NCBI RefSeq assembly: GCF_020536995.1
Contig: NC_068357.1
Coordinates: 62,204,930-62,268,929, forward strand
Direction: 5' to 3'
From: Dreissena polymorpha
Lineage: Eukaryota > Mollusca > Bivalvia > Myida > Dreissenidae
DNA length: 64,000 bases
The notes under the pieces were generated by a model. It was not told the DNA's origin. It saw nothing but the letters and a program-made list of their open reading frames with translations, and did not search any database. Below are positions 13,501 through 25,500 of the stretch, in pieces. The position numbers were made by a program, and so were the translations under genes. How positions within the stretch are numbered: the stretch's first letter is position 1; every line of letters starts with the position of its first letter.

Positions 13501-16500
13501 CTTTGCCACTCAGATATGCATTTTGATCCAATTGAAGTCCCTTAGAATATCAAATTTAATTAAAGACCTTTCATCAATGATTGACTTTCCTAACCAGGAA
13601 TCCTGATAACCAGCAAACAGCATAAAACCAGAACAGAATGCGAGATACTGGCAGGCTGTACTGGTTTAATGCTGTTTCCACATATCCATTTCATTTGCTC
13701 CTGAGTGGATAACTGTTAAGATCTTGGTATGGAGACTGAATAAAGTGTCACAGGTGGGGGTCAAGGTTACCATTACTTTACATAGCAAAATGGTTCCCTT
13801 TAAATAATGCAAGAATGGTGTGAGCTAGATCATTGTTATTAAATTTAAAAAAAAATGGTTTTCTGCTTCAATGACTAGTAACTAAGTTAGGCTGCACATG
13901 GGTTTGTATAAGAATTACATTTGTTCATCCATCTGTCCTTATACCCCCGTCACACCAGACTGGCATCCTTGAGGCGACCCAGGTCGCTATGAGGACGCCA
14001 TAGACGCCGAAGGAACGCAGTAAGGACGCAAGAAGACGCAGTGAAGACGCAGAAAATTGCTTAAGACGGGAGCCCATGGCGTTCAAAGTGGACGCCGAAG
14101 TCTGGTGTTTTTACGGGGTTCTGTTAAGGACACAATAGTCGTAGTACGGACATGGTAGGGTCGCTGTAAGGTCGCCATGGACGTCCTGTGGTCGCTGCTC
14201 AAACCCACAGAAAATGATAATTTACTGCCAGGCGACCGTACGGCGACCTTATTGCGACTTTAGTACGTCCTTTGTACGTCCTCAGAATGACTATGGCGTC
14301 CTTACTGTGAATTCATTGCGTCCTTAAGGCGTCTATTGCTACCCTACTACGTCTATGGTGTTCCTAACTGCGACCCAAGTGCGTCTTTAGGGATGTATTA
14401 AGGACGCTGTGAGGACGCGCAGAACACCATAAACCAGGACGCTGGTGTGACGGGAAGGTGAAAAACAGCATTTTTACTGAAAAAGTCATTGGCGTCCTTA
14501 CTACAATAATCAGAAATTTCCAGAAACACAGTCGAAGGTCGCCGTAAGGACGCCAGTCCGGTGTGACGGGGCTATTACATCTGTTTCAGTAGCATTTGTG
14601 TGGTACCTTCTATGCATTGTAAAGTATTTTCATGAAATTGATTTCAAGTGTTAAGGTCATTGAGATTATGTTCACAATAAAAGATTATGTAGACTGGCAC
14701 ACTCGACGTAATTGATATCAGTTGGAAATTTCTTGACCTTTACTAAAGTTCGAAAGTAAGATAAGTTGTTTTTGTCAGAGGTCATGACTGATAAGGGGAC
14801 ATTTACCGTTATATGGGTTAGCAATTGAGAATTGTATAACAATATTTAAGGTCATATCTTATCAATAGGCAAAATGGTCTTAAACACAGGAGGGAATCCC
14901 GTATTTTTTTTGTTGATTTTTTTTTTGTATATTATATGCTATAATAGAAACAAGGAGTGCAACTTCATTTGCCGAAAAACTACACCATCTTAACTGTAAA
15001 CCATGTAACTCGAACAATTTTTAACGAATCAACTACACGAAAGCTAATAAAATAATTTATCAGAAAAAAATAACATCAGTACCATTGATTCAGCAGTATT
15101 TCGATACCAGCCCTCAGAAGTTGACACTCGTGTTTGGTCGGAAACAAATGTGTCCACATAGAGATTTTTCATGTTGATCACTTTAAAGAGCTAAAACTCA
15201 ATTACCAAGTCATTAAGTGGTAGATAAACATCACCTTATGCACATTAAACATTTTTCAATCGGTTACAATACCCATTGTTATCGAAAAAGTATGGTAAAC
15301 AGCATTTTATCTCGTCGAAAATCAGCAAGTACACAATCTAAACAGAAACATTCTATTTTGGCTTTGGGAAACCCTTTGATGACGTATGAAATTTTGTAAA
15401 CACAAAATACGATTGGTCAGTTTTCATCAATTTCTCACTCACCTTTTTACGGAGATCCTCGGGGAAATTCCGCCCAACCAATAAAAAGAACGCATGCAAA
15501 CACATTGCTTTATCGAATGACGTCAGAGGATTCCCACACTTCCTTCACAAATTAAACCTCCTGGTTTTTATGTCCCCCACTATAGTAGTGGGGGACATAT
15601 TGTTTTTGCCCTGTCTGTCTGTCTGTCTGTTGGTCTGTCTGTTGGTCTGTTGGTCTGTTTGCGCCAACTTTAACATTTTGCAATAACTTTTGCTATATTG
15701 AAGATAGCAACTTCATATTTGGCATGCATGTGTATCTCATGAAGCTGCACATTTTGATTGGTGAAAGGTCAAGGTCATCCTTCAAGGTCAGAGGTCAAAT
15801 ATATATGGCCAAAATCGCTCTTTTTATGAATACTTTTGCAATATTGAAGATGGCAACTTGATATTTGGCATGCATGTGTATCTCATGGAGCTGCACATTT
15901 TGAGTGGTGAAAGGTCAAGGTCATCCTTCAAGGTCAGAGGTCAAATATATGTGGCCCAAATCGCTTATTTTATAAATACTTTTGCAATATTGAAGATAAC
16001 AACTTGATATTTGGCATGCATGTGCATCTCATGGAGCTGCACATTTTGAGTGGTGAAAGGTCAAGGTCAAGGTCATCCTTCAAGGTCAGAGGTCAAATAT
16101 ATGTGTCCCAAATCGCTTATTTTATGAATACTTTTGCAATATTGAATATAGCAACTTGATATTTGGCATGCATGTGTATCTCATGGAGCTGCACATTTTG
16201 AGTGGTGAAAGGTCAAGGTCATCCTTCACAAGGTCAAGGTCATCCTTCAAAGTCAAACGTCATATAGGGGGACATTGTGTTTCACAAACGCATCTTGTTT
16301 ACTTACATGTACACATCGGAGTGAAAAACACTTGATGGTGTGCGAATGACTATAAAATGTATTGTCATCGATTCATTAATGTTTATTGAACGGGAAATAA
16401 TTGTTTAAATGATGAACAGTCATGTTATCTTTGTGTTTTTTCTGTTTGAAACGATCGGAAAATGAAGCTTTATTGGACATATTTGTGTCTGACCAAATTT

Positions 16501-19500
16501 TTTTCCTTGAGTGTCAACTTCTGAGGGCTGGTATCGAAATACTGCTGGATCAATGGTACTGATGTTAATTTTTTCTGATAAATTATTTTATTAGCTTTCG
16601 AAAACAACTGGTGTGTAGTTAATTCTATAAAAAATGTTCGAGTTAGATGGTTTACAGTAAAGATGGTGTAGTTTTTCGGCAAATGAAGTTGCACTCCTTG
16701 TTTCTATTATAGAAGATATACAAAAAAAATACGGGATTCCCCTTCTGTGGTCTTAAACATGTTTGAGTGAAAACTATTTGACAAGGCTGAGCAATGGTTT
16801 ATGACTCTTAAAAGTATGTCAGTATTTCTGTAAAACATGCTGGAGTACAAGTTTTTCGTGCATAAAATCTGGGCCATTGAGTAATTGAGAACTTGCATAC
16901 TTGTATATTTCTGTATGATAATGTTTATGGCTGACTGGTCAGAATGTTGACATGTCAGAATCACTTAACTTTTCATCTGCCTTTGACTGGTGGCTTGTTA
17001 ACATAAATTTGCTATTAAAAGCATTGTTGGGGAAATTTCAAGGATGTTATGCAGAGGGAACAATACTTTTTGTAAGCCTTTGTGGTTTTATAATCAACAC
17101 TAAAATCAAATAAATTAACCCACGTGCATCAGTCGTTTCAAACCCATTAAAATGGAATGAAATGCATTGTGGTGGGAGTTATCTTTTTTGGTCCTTCCCT
17201 AAAACATATTTTGTATGAATCTTTTTGCACTTTTATAATTATGGTATTTTTATGTTGTGTTTCTTCCTCCTTTTTAAACAACACTAACATTTTCATGTAG
17301 CACATTCTCAGTAAAAGTTATTAAACAAATCTGTTTGTATAAATGTATTGTAGTATTCTTTAGAGGCTTCATTTAATTTCATGATTTCTGAATATTTCAA
17401 TTTATCATTGTACTGGTATGCATAAGTGACACTACATTCTGTCTGTACAATCAAGGTGACACTACACTCTGTCTGTACAATCAGCAGTTTGTGGTCAGCC
17501 AGCACACCTTGTAAGGTTATTCTCACCAAACTACTTCAACTTAACAGAAATCCCTGATTATGTTTGTCAATGCAAGTCACTTGTCTGGAGTGTTTCAAGC
17601 TGTGTGTTTCAGACTGCTATGTCAATTTAATGTATAAATGGTACAAGTTGACAAATCTGTTAATCAGGACTTATTTTATTCATATCTCCATCTGCGATCA
17701 GTAAGTCAGCTACATTATAATTGGCTTTAAGCTGTTTATAGAAAACTAAATCTTGTAATATTGTTATATGGCAAGGTATTAAAGGGTTAGAATGATAATA
17801 TGCAATGGTCTAAGCTTGATTACTGATTTCAAAAGGCAGGTTCGTGCGATGCTGTAGTAAAAAGTCTCTTTACAGTAAAATATTGTCTCTCTTTGTTAGC
17901 ACACATCAAACAATCTATCAGCCGTTGTTGACGATAAGCTTGCCTGTCACAAAGTTGACAGGTGATGTTAATTTATTGTTCATTTAATATGCTATGTGGG
18001 CAAGGGTGAAGTTGATGATTTTTAGGGATGATTTAGCATCTTCTAATGGCAGAAAGATTATCATACTGTTTTAGAAAACGCGAACACACTGCGGATTGAT
18101 ACGTGCTTACAACGAATAAAGCAATAATTACCTTTCAGATGTATTCTGTCAGATAAATCTGTTTTCTCAAGAGGAAGAAATTATACTATCACCAGTAGAG
18201 CAATATAATTTCAGTTAAAAATTGATAAAAAATCAAGAACAAAATAAAATAATTCAGTAATTGATTAACAGCTAGTCCAATTTACTTACTTGAAAGCATA
18301 TTCTCGTTGTAAAATTACATTTTATCATCACTATCTGCATATTCAGCAAGGAATCTTTATGCCTAAATATAGCAACAATAGGTTTTCTGAGACTTCTTTA
18401 GGCTTTCAGTTTGAAAGTGCTTACTCAAATATTTGCGAATACAAAACAAGGGAACTTCCACATTTCTAACATGTCACAACTGGTTTCCCCCCTTACATCT
18501 CACATATAACTTCTTTGATATATAAGAATTCTGACATAAACTTTAGTTGATCATTTGATTTTGTGAATTTGACTTTGTTAGTGAGCGAACTAACAATAAT
18601 TCACACAAATTAGCGTATGAGGAATTACATTGGTTTCACAGTAGCTAATCCTATACATGGTCATAATGCTTTTGATATACTAACTGATACATTGTATTTC
18701 ACGACAGGCCCTGGAGGGGAGCGGTTATCCGGAGCGACAACCGAGCCCGAGTCGGTCATCAACGTCGGGATCCGACCACCGACAGATCACGCTGTTGGAG
18801 CGTCTGCAGAAGACACACCCGATATGGTTCCTTCCAAAAGTGGGGCGGAATGGGGCCGTCCATCTGCTCAAGGACAGGGATATCGGGGTAAGTGACCTCA
18901 TGCAATGGGCATGCTATGGTGGGGTATGTTGTCATGGGAAAACTAGGGTCTTTTTTCAACAAACGATTCTAACATTTCAGTTTAAGAATGCAAAATATAT
19001 ACTTAACACTGGTTTGTTTTGATAGGTACGTTATTGTCTCACAATATATGTAGTGTAACACAAAATATAACATTTACACCCTCCACATGGGTCTATGGCG
19101 TATTAAGTAAAATATACTTATGTATCATTATATATCTAGGCAATTATGATGCACAGTCTGTGCTTGAGGCAGTAAATACTCAGATAATGGCTGAATAACA
19201 TAAAATTTTCATCATAAAACATGTAATAATATTAAATCACAAAATCATAAATTGTGCAATGGTAGGTACTATTTAAACCCTTTTTGACATTCTAAACTTC
19301 TTCTTATATGACATGTTCTTAATACTTTAAACTTTTCTTAATTTAAAATAAACTTTTTTGACACTAAGAAGATTAAAATCTATCAAATCATTTCTTTTAA
19401 ATAGGAAGTGTCATGTTGTTATAAATCATTAGCAAATAAACTACTTGAACAGAGTTTACGGTAATTCTACAGCCTATTAAAATTGTGGTTTTGCCATTAA

Positions 19501-22500
19501 GATAAAAATTGAAGTAGGATTTGCCAGCAGGATTTTATTGTTGAAAACGATCTGATCAATTATGATTAATAGGCTATTATAACCCTGACAAACAGTTAAA
19601 TAATAAATTGAGTTTGAATTAAGTCAATTAAAGTGGAAAGAATAAAAATAATAGCATTTCAATTGCCCTGAATAGTTGTTAGCTTATATATTAGCAAAAA
19701 AATATGAAAGTGGAAAGAAACTGAAGTGCAATTTATGTGATAATATATAAACTGTCAAACGTTCTTGATATCGCTTTCACAAACAATTTTGTAAATTGTT
19801 TACATCTTTTGTTAATTTTTTTTTTAAATGTCAAATGCTTTTAAACAAGTGCTTTTTTAGCTTATAAATTGAACATTACATTAATAGTCTTTTCCAACGC
19901 TAACAAATCTTGTTTTGTTTGTCTCTTAAAAAATTAGAATATTAAAATTGATGTGTAGTTTATCATATTCTTATATGATACATTATAAATAACATGTCCG
20001 ACATGATGCAGTCAAATTGTTTGACCTAACATTTCACTGCAAGTGTCATATAAATCAAGGTCATTAAGGTCAAACTTCAAGATTGACCGGGTCAAATTAA
20101 AGCTGGATGGAATATGTTAAGGTCAGCTTACACTGGCTAAGAAAGGGATTATCCAAAAACATATGTGGCATTAGGTTATTACAATAGTTATTACGTTGCT
20201 CCTTGTAAAATGTATGTTTAAGAAATCGGTCATTGCCAGTTTGGAAGGAATACAAAAATGTTTTTTAGCAAAAGTATTATCAGCTGTTACTAAAAATGTA
20301 GTATTTCCCATACTATTTTTAAGATGGCCCCTTGTTTAGTCAGACACCAGTAACTCCTTTTAACAAAATGCAAATGCTCATGATGCTTTTCAAATTTAGA
20401 ACTTTTGTTTCATAATGTAGGTTTTCATAGTTCGGGCGTCAAGCCAGGACAAGGTGATGGCCCTGTCTGTGCAATTTCCAGACCCCAAGGGCTCTCCGAA
20501 CATAGATCACTACCTGATACAGCTTGTAGAGGCCGGGTACCATCTGCAGGGGTCTGCTCGACTCTTCCCCTCCATACCAGAACTGATAGCATACTACTGT
20601 GATCATAAGTGAGTATTAATTTAGTATGGTGTAATGTAACCTCTCTGTTTGCTACTGATACCTGAACATGTAGCATAAAACTGTGGTCACAAGAGACTAT
20701 GAGGTTAGTGTAGTGTAATGTAGCCGCTTTGTTTCCCATTGAATTCTTATTATCAGAATTCGTAGTATACTACTGTGATCACAAGTGAATATGAGTTAAG
20801 TGTAGTGTAACTTATGAGTGTCGGCCTGCAAAGCTCTCTTAGGAGGTGCTTGTGTTGATGTTAAGTATGAAAAAATTATCTAAAATAAGTGAATCCTTGT
20901 TTCCATAATTTACTCAGACGTAAGACGTACCAAGCAGTGTTCTACATAAAAATTTGAGTAGCCAGTTATATTTTCAAAGAAGCCAGTGACTAAGAACTAA
21001 AACATGCATTTTTATGTCCCCCACTATGGTAGTGGGGGACATATTGTTTTTGCCCTGTCTGTTGGTCTGTTGGTTGGTCTGTTGGTTGGTCTGTTGGTTG
21101 GTTTGCGCCAACTTTAACATTTTGCAATAACTTTTGCTATATTGAAGATAGCAACTTCATATTTGGCATGCATGTGTATCTCATGAAGCTGCACATTTTG
21201 AGTGATGAAAGGTCATCCTTCAAGGTCAGAGGTTTAATATATGTGGCCAAAATCGCTCATTTTATGAATACTTTTGCAATATTGAAGATAGCAACTTGAT
21301 ATTTGGCATGCATGTGTATCTCATGGAGCTGCACATTTTGAGTGGTGGAAGGTCAAGGTCATCCTTCAAGGTCCGAGGTCAAATATATGTGGCCCAAATC
21401 ACTTATTTTATGAATACTTTTGCAATATTGAAGATAGCAACTTGATATTTGGCATGCATGTGTATCTCATGGAGCTGCACATTTTGAGTGGTGAAAGGTC
21501 AAGGTCATCCTTCAAGGTCAGAGGTCAAATATGTGGCCCAAATCGCTTATTTTATGAATACTTTTGCAATATTGAAGATAGCAACTTGATATTTGGCATG
21601 CATGTGTATCTCATGGAGCTGCACATTTTGAGTGGTGAAAGGTCAAGGTCATCCTTCAAGGTCAAACATATGGGTCAAAATTGCCCATGTAATGTCACTT
21701 CTGCAATGAAGCTAGCAATTTTATATTTGAAATACGTGTGTATCTCAAGGAGCTGCACATTTTGAGTGGTGAAGGGTCAAGGTCAAGGTCATCCTACAAG
21801 GTCAAGCATCATATAGGGGGACATTGTGTTTCACAAACACATCTTGTTTTGTTGTTTTGAATTGATATTTTGGGGAAAAGTAGCAGGCACCAAGATTCTT
21901 AGTTACAGTAAAAGGGCCGGCTGCAGGTGCTTCCAGGAAACACTGGTACCAAGGTCTTGTTTTCATTGTTAAGTGCAAAAGTCTACTCTTCCTCTGATAT
22001 GCATGGCATTCATTTCATCTGCGGTTTGAATGTACTCGGATGGAGTCCTAAAAAATATTCTATTTAGTATACTTAAGTACTTATCACATCCATCTATAAA
22101 ATAAAGAGAGGTAACTGATAAAATTGGACTTATGGTAATGATAAACGCAAGGTTTTGTCCTTTATATGTTTGGGACATGTAAACGCCATTATCATTAGAT
22201 TATCTAGAGTCACCAAACATACATGTGTAAAACGATAGAAGGACAAAGTGTTTGACGTTGATATGAGAACGATAATAAATTGCCATGAGAATGCTGGGAA
22301 ATATTTCAGCAAATTGTATATCATTATTGTAATTTTCCAGATATGTATAAGTATTAATGTCAATGGATCGCACGTGGAAGTGTAAATATTTTAAGTTAGA
22401 CTTTTATAGAATATATGTCGAGGTTTGCATTTGGATGTTTCACAGTAGGAATTTAACCATATGGATTTTGGTTTAGTTTGTAGGTATCACTTATTGTATA

Positions 22501-25500
22501 CTGAAAGTTAATTTTTTTTTTGAGAACTGTATGGCTGCAGATATGTTTTTATTTCTTAAAAATACATAATTATGCTTTACTTATCTGTGCAATACAAGTC
22601 GACCAAATAAAACATAAATGATGCTAGTCACTGTTTTTCCGATCCTGATTGTTCCAAAAGTATGTATCAATCTCTTAGCTTGCTCTATTTAGCATCTCAC
22701 TTAAGGCTCTGTATGGGTTTTTTTGGATACTGTAATTACATCATTACATCATCTACTTGACTGGCGTAATATTAAGTATTTTTTCTTGAGAATTTTCAGA
22801 AAGACAGATAAAAAGAATAATGCCAATTAATTATATTTATATTATATTGTTTTTATTTGCTACTGTTTTAAAGTCAAGCCATGGATGTTTTTGTGAATGT
22901 GCTAAAGTTGTAAAATGAAGTAGCTCTAAAATAATTTCATGACTTTGTCTGCAAGGTATTTGTGACCATAAGTCAGTACAGTGTTTAATGCATGTTCCAG
23001 GGAGGACCTCCCCCACAAGCTGGCGCTGCCCCCTGCTGTTCTGAAGGCTCGAACCATCAAGGAGCTTGACTCCCTCGCTATGCTAGGTCAAGGTAAGGCA
23101 ATTTTATTTAAGCGTTGTGCGCAAAATAGGTGCTTAATGAATGTACTTAAAATGTCACCCCAGACTAGCCAATTAAGGCAGAGCTTTACGCTCTTGTGTA
23201 ATATTTCTTTTAGAGTAAGTCTCCTCTTAGCAAAAAATCTAGTTTAGGCGCAGTGTAGTGTCCCTGATTAGCCTGTACTAAACAGCACAGTCTAATCTTG
23301 CGAAACAGTTAAAGCACACGGAAACAGTTAAAGTTCATGCATTTAACCTCCTTTTCTCAGAGACAGGTAGTGACATTATCAAACTAAAATGAAAACGATC
23401 TTGGCTGGTTTCATTACCTGGTTTTCAGGTTTTTAGGGAAATCTGAATTTAAGTACAGATGTGAAAATGTGTAATACTTGCCATGGAAGGATTTTTAAAA
23501 GCGTTACAAGCATAATATTTTCCATCTTTCAGATTTTTGGACATCTGCTAAGTACGACAGCCAGAGTCGATCATCCAGTCGGTCTAATTTGTCAGAGATA
23601 TCATCAGGGATGAACAAATCACAGAGCGAACCAATCAGCATTAAAAAGTCAACTGTGATGGCGTATAGCCAGTCAGATGCTATCCTCCGAGACAACACTC
23701 CCCCAAAACATTCTGTGATAGACTTTTCCTCTTACCTAATTCAAAAGCCTGACAGAGATATTAATTTTACATCAGTGACTTCTGCCTGTCAGCACAGTGT
23801 GACACAACAGCAAGACAGTTTTCATACCAGGTGTTCAGAAAGTGGATTTATGAGGACCTTTCACCAGTCAAAAAGTGAATCAAAACTTAGTAGTCATGTG
23901 TCCTCAAAAACACATCATTTAGTGTCAACGCAGCATGTGACTTCGAAAAGCCATGTAACAGATAAAATGTCAAGTTTCTCTTCAGTCTCTGAGGATACAA
24001 ATGTAGGAGGAAGCCACGAGTTTGTGCTACATGTTAATGACAAGGAAAATAGAGTGGATATCAGGCTATCCAAACGGGATTCCCAGGTATTGGTTCCGTA
24101 TGCTAAACCAAATAAATTTCATCATGACACTCTTGTGCTAAGTCCACAAGGATTTCTCCAGCCAACAAACAGTACGGAGGAATATTACTGGCGGAGCAAT
24201 CTCTCTGACAAAATGAGTGATTACGAGGATATTTGGAAAAAACAATTATGCAGATCCTAAAATGGGAAGTGTTCATTCGGATATTCGTCAGCATTTACAG
24301 CATCAGCTTTTGAGTCCAAAATCTGTGTCAAAGGCTCAGGCATTTGACCACCATGATACAGAAGTGTTCACTGAAAACTGGCACAGTGATAAATGTGTGA
24401 TTAAAGACCTAAATGTCAGTCTGGATAAATTGGACATGAGTAAAGATGCTACAAAACAAGAGGAAACTGTGATCACAAGTAAGACAATGACTACTACTCA
24501 AAGTGCTAATTCTTCTGTTGTTACCAAAAAGTGTGCACTGTTCGACCTGATGTGAACCGTCTTGAACCATTAGCATCCAGTAGCAAACAAAGCAATGACA
24601 AAATTATTACAGACACTGAAAAGTGCTCCGAAGTGCAAACTGTGCAAGACAAGGAGAGTGACCTTGAATCAGACAATAGCAATGGTTGCCATAGTGAAGC
24701 AGACGATGCGGATACTGAGGACTGTGATGACAGACCTATGATTACTTCTGTTCAAACTCAGACCAGTCCAGTGTGCAAGTTAAAGAGCCCTTCGTTTGGA
24801 AAATCCATATCCACTAACTCATTATCCACCATGAGAAGTCCAATATACACTGAACCCTTTGATGCCATTAGTCAAGATGATAAGGACAAAAAAGGTCCAA
24901 AGCAGATGGCCAAAAAGATACGCAGACAGTCTGCACCCGCTGTCGGCGTGGGTCAAAGGCGAAGACCATCAACTGACTGTCATAAACTAACTCCTGTATC
25001 AGGAGAGACAATTGATACCGATGAAATTAAAGTGTCAGAAAATAACGAACACGATTCCGAATCTACAGATGATGAGGATGTGTTTGAAATATCTCTTGAA
25101 CTTGTTCAGCCTTCAAAACACAAATCTATAGAAAATTTTGAGACCAATCCTTACGGACTGGCCTGGGTGGATAGTAAGCTTTCCCCAAAAGAGCAAGCAA
25201 AGCCAATGCCAATACCAAGAAAAACAAAAGTGTCAAAAAACTTATTGCACACTGCTGTCAGTAATCACAGGTCAATGAATGAAAGTAACGATGAAAATAG
25301 ACTTGTGGAGACAAGAAACTTTGAAAAACTCAACCACTAACCCTGACCCTCTACATTTCCTTGCTGCATTTGATGAAAATCATAATCAGGCGAATGCAAC
25401 ATTAAACAAGTTCCCAGTGTACAGCAAAACGGTATCAGACGAACACAAAGTGATGTACTCCGAAGGCTCTACTGCAGAGGACATGATCACGTCACGGAAC

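Noticed and set aside
10560-13517. A CRISPR array or regulatory satellite
   Set aside because: Units are contiguous, with no unique spacers between repeats and no cas-like genes; the sequence is eukaryotic and the unit's origin is explained.
10596-13526. A 976-codon forward frame, and a 606-codon reverse one, as real protein genes
   Set aside because: They are frames through a 51-bp tandem array whose unit is built from an exon end, intron and MITE; length divisible by three explains their openness.
21442-21765. A protein with MELHILSGERSRSSF repeats (also at 46803-47171, 47465-47854 and others)
   Set aside because: It is a translation of the 145-bp units of the TGTCCCCC element family and recurs in every copy with broken frames.
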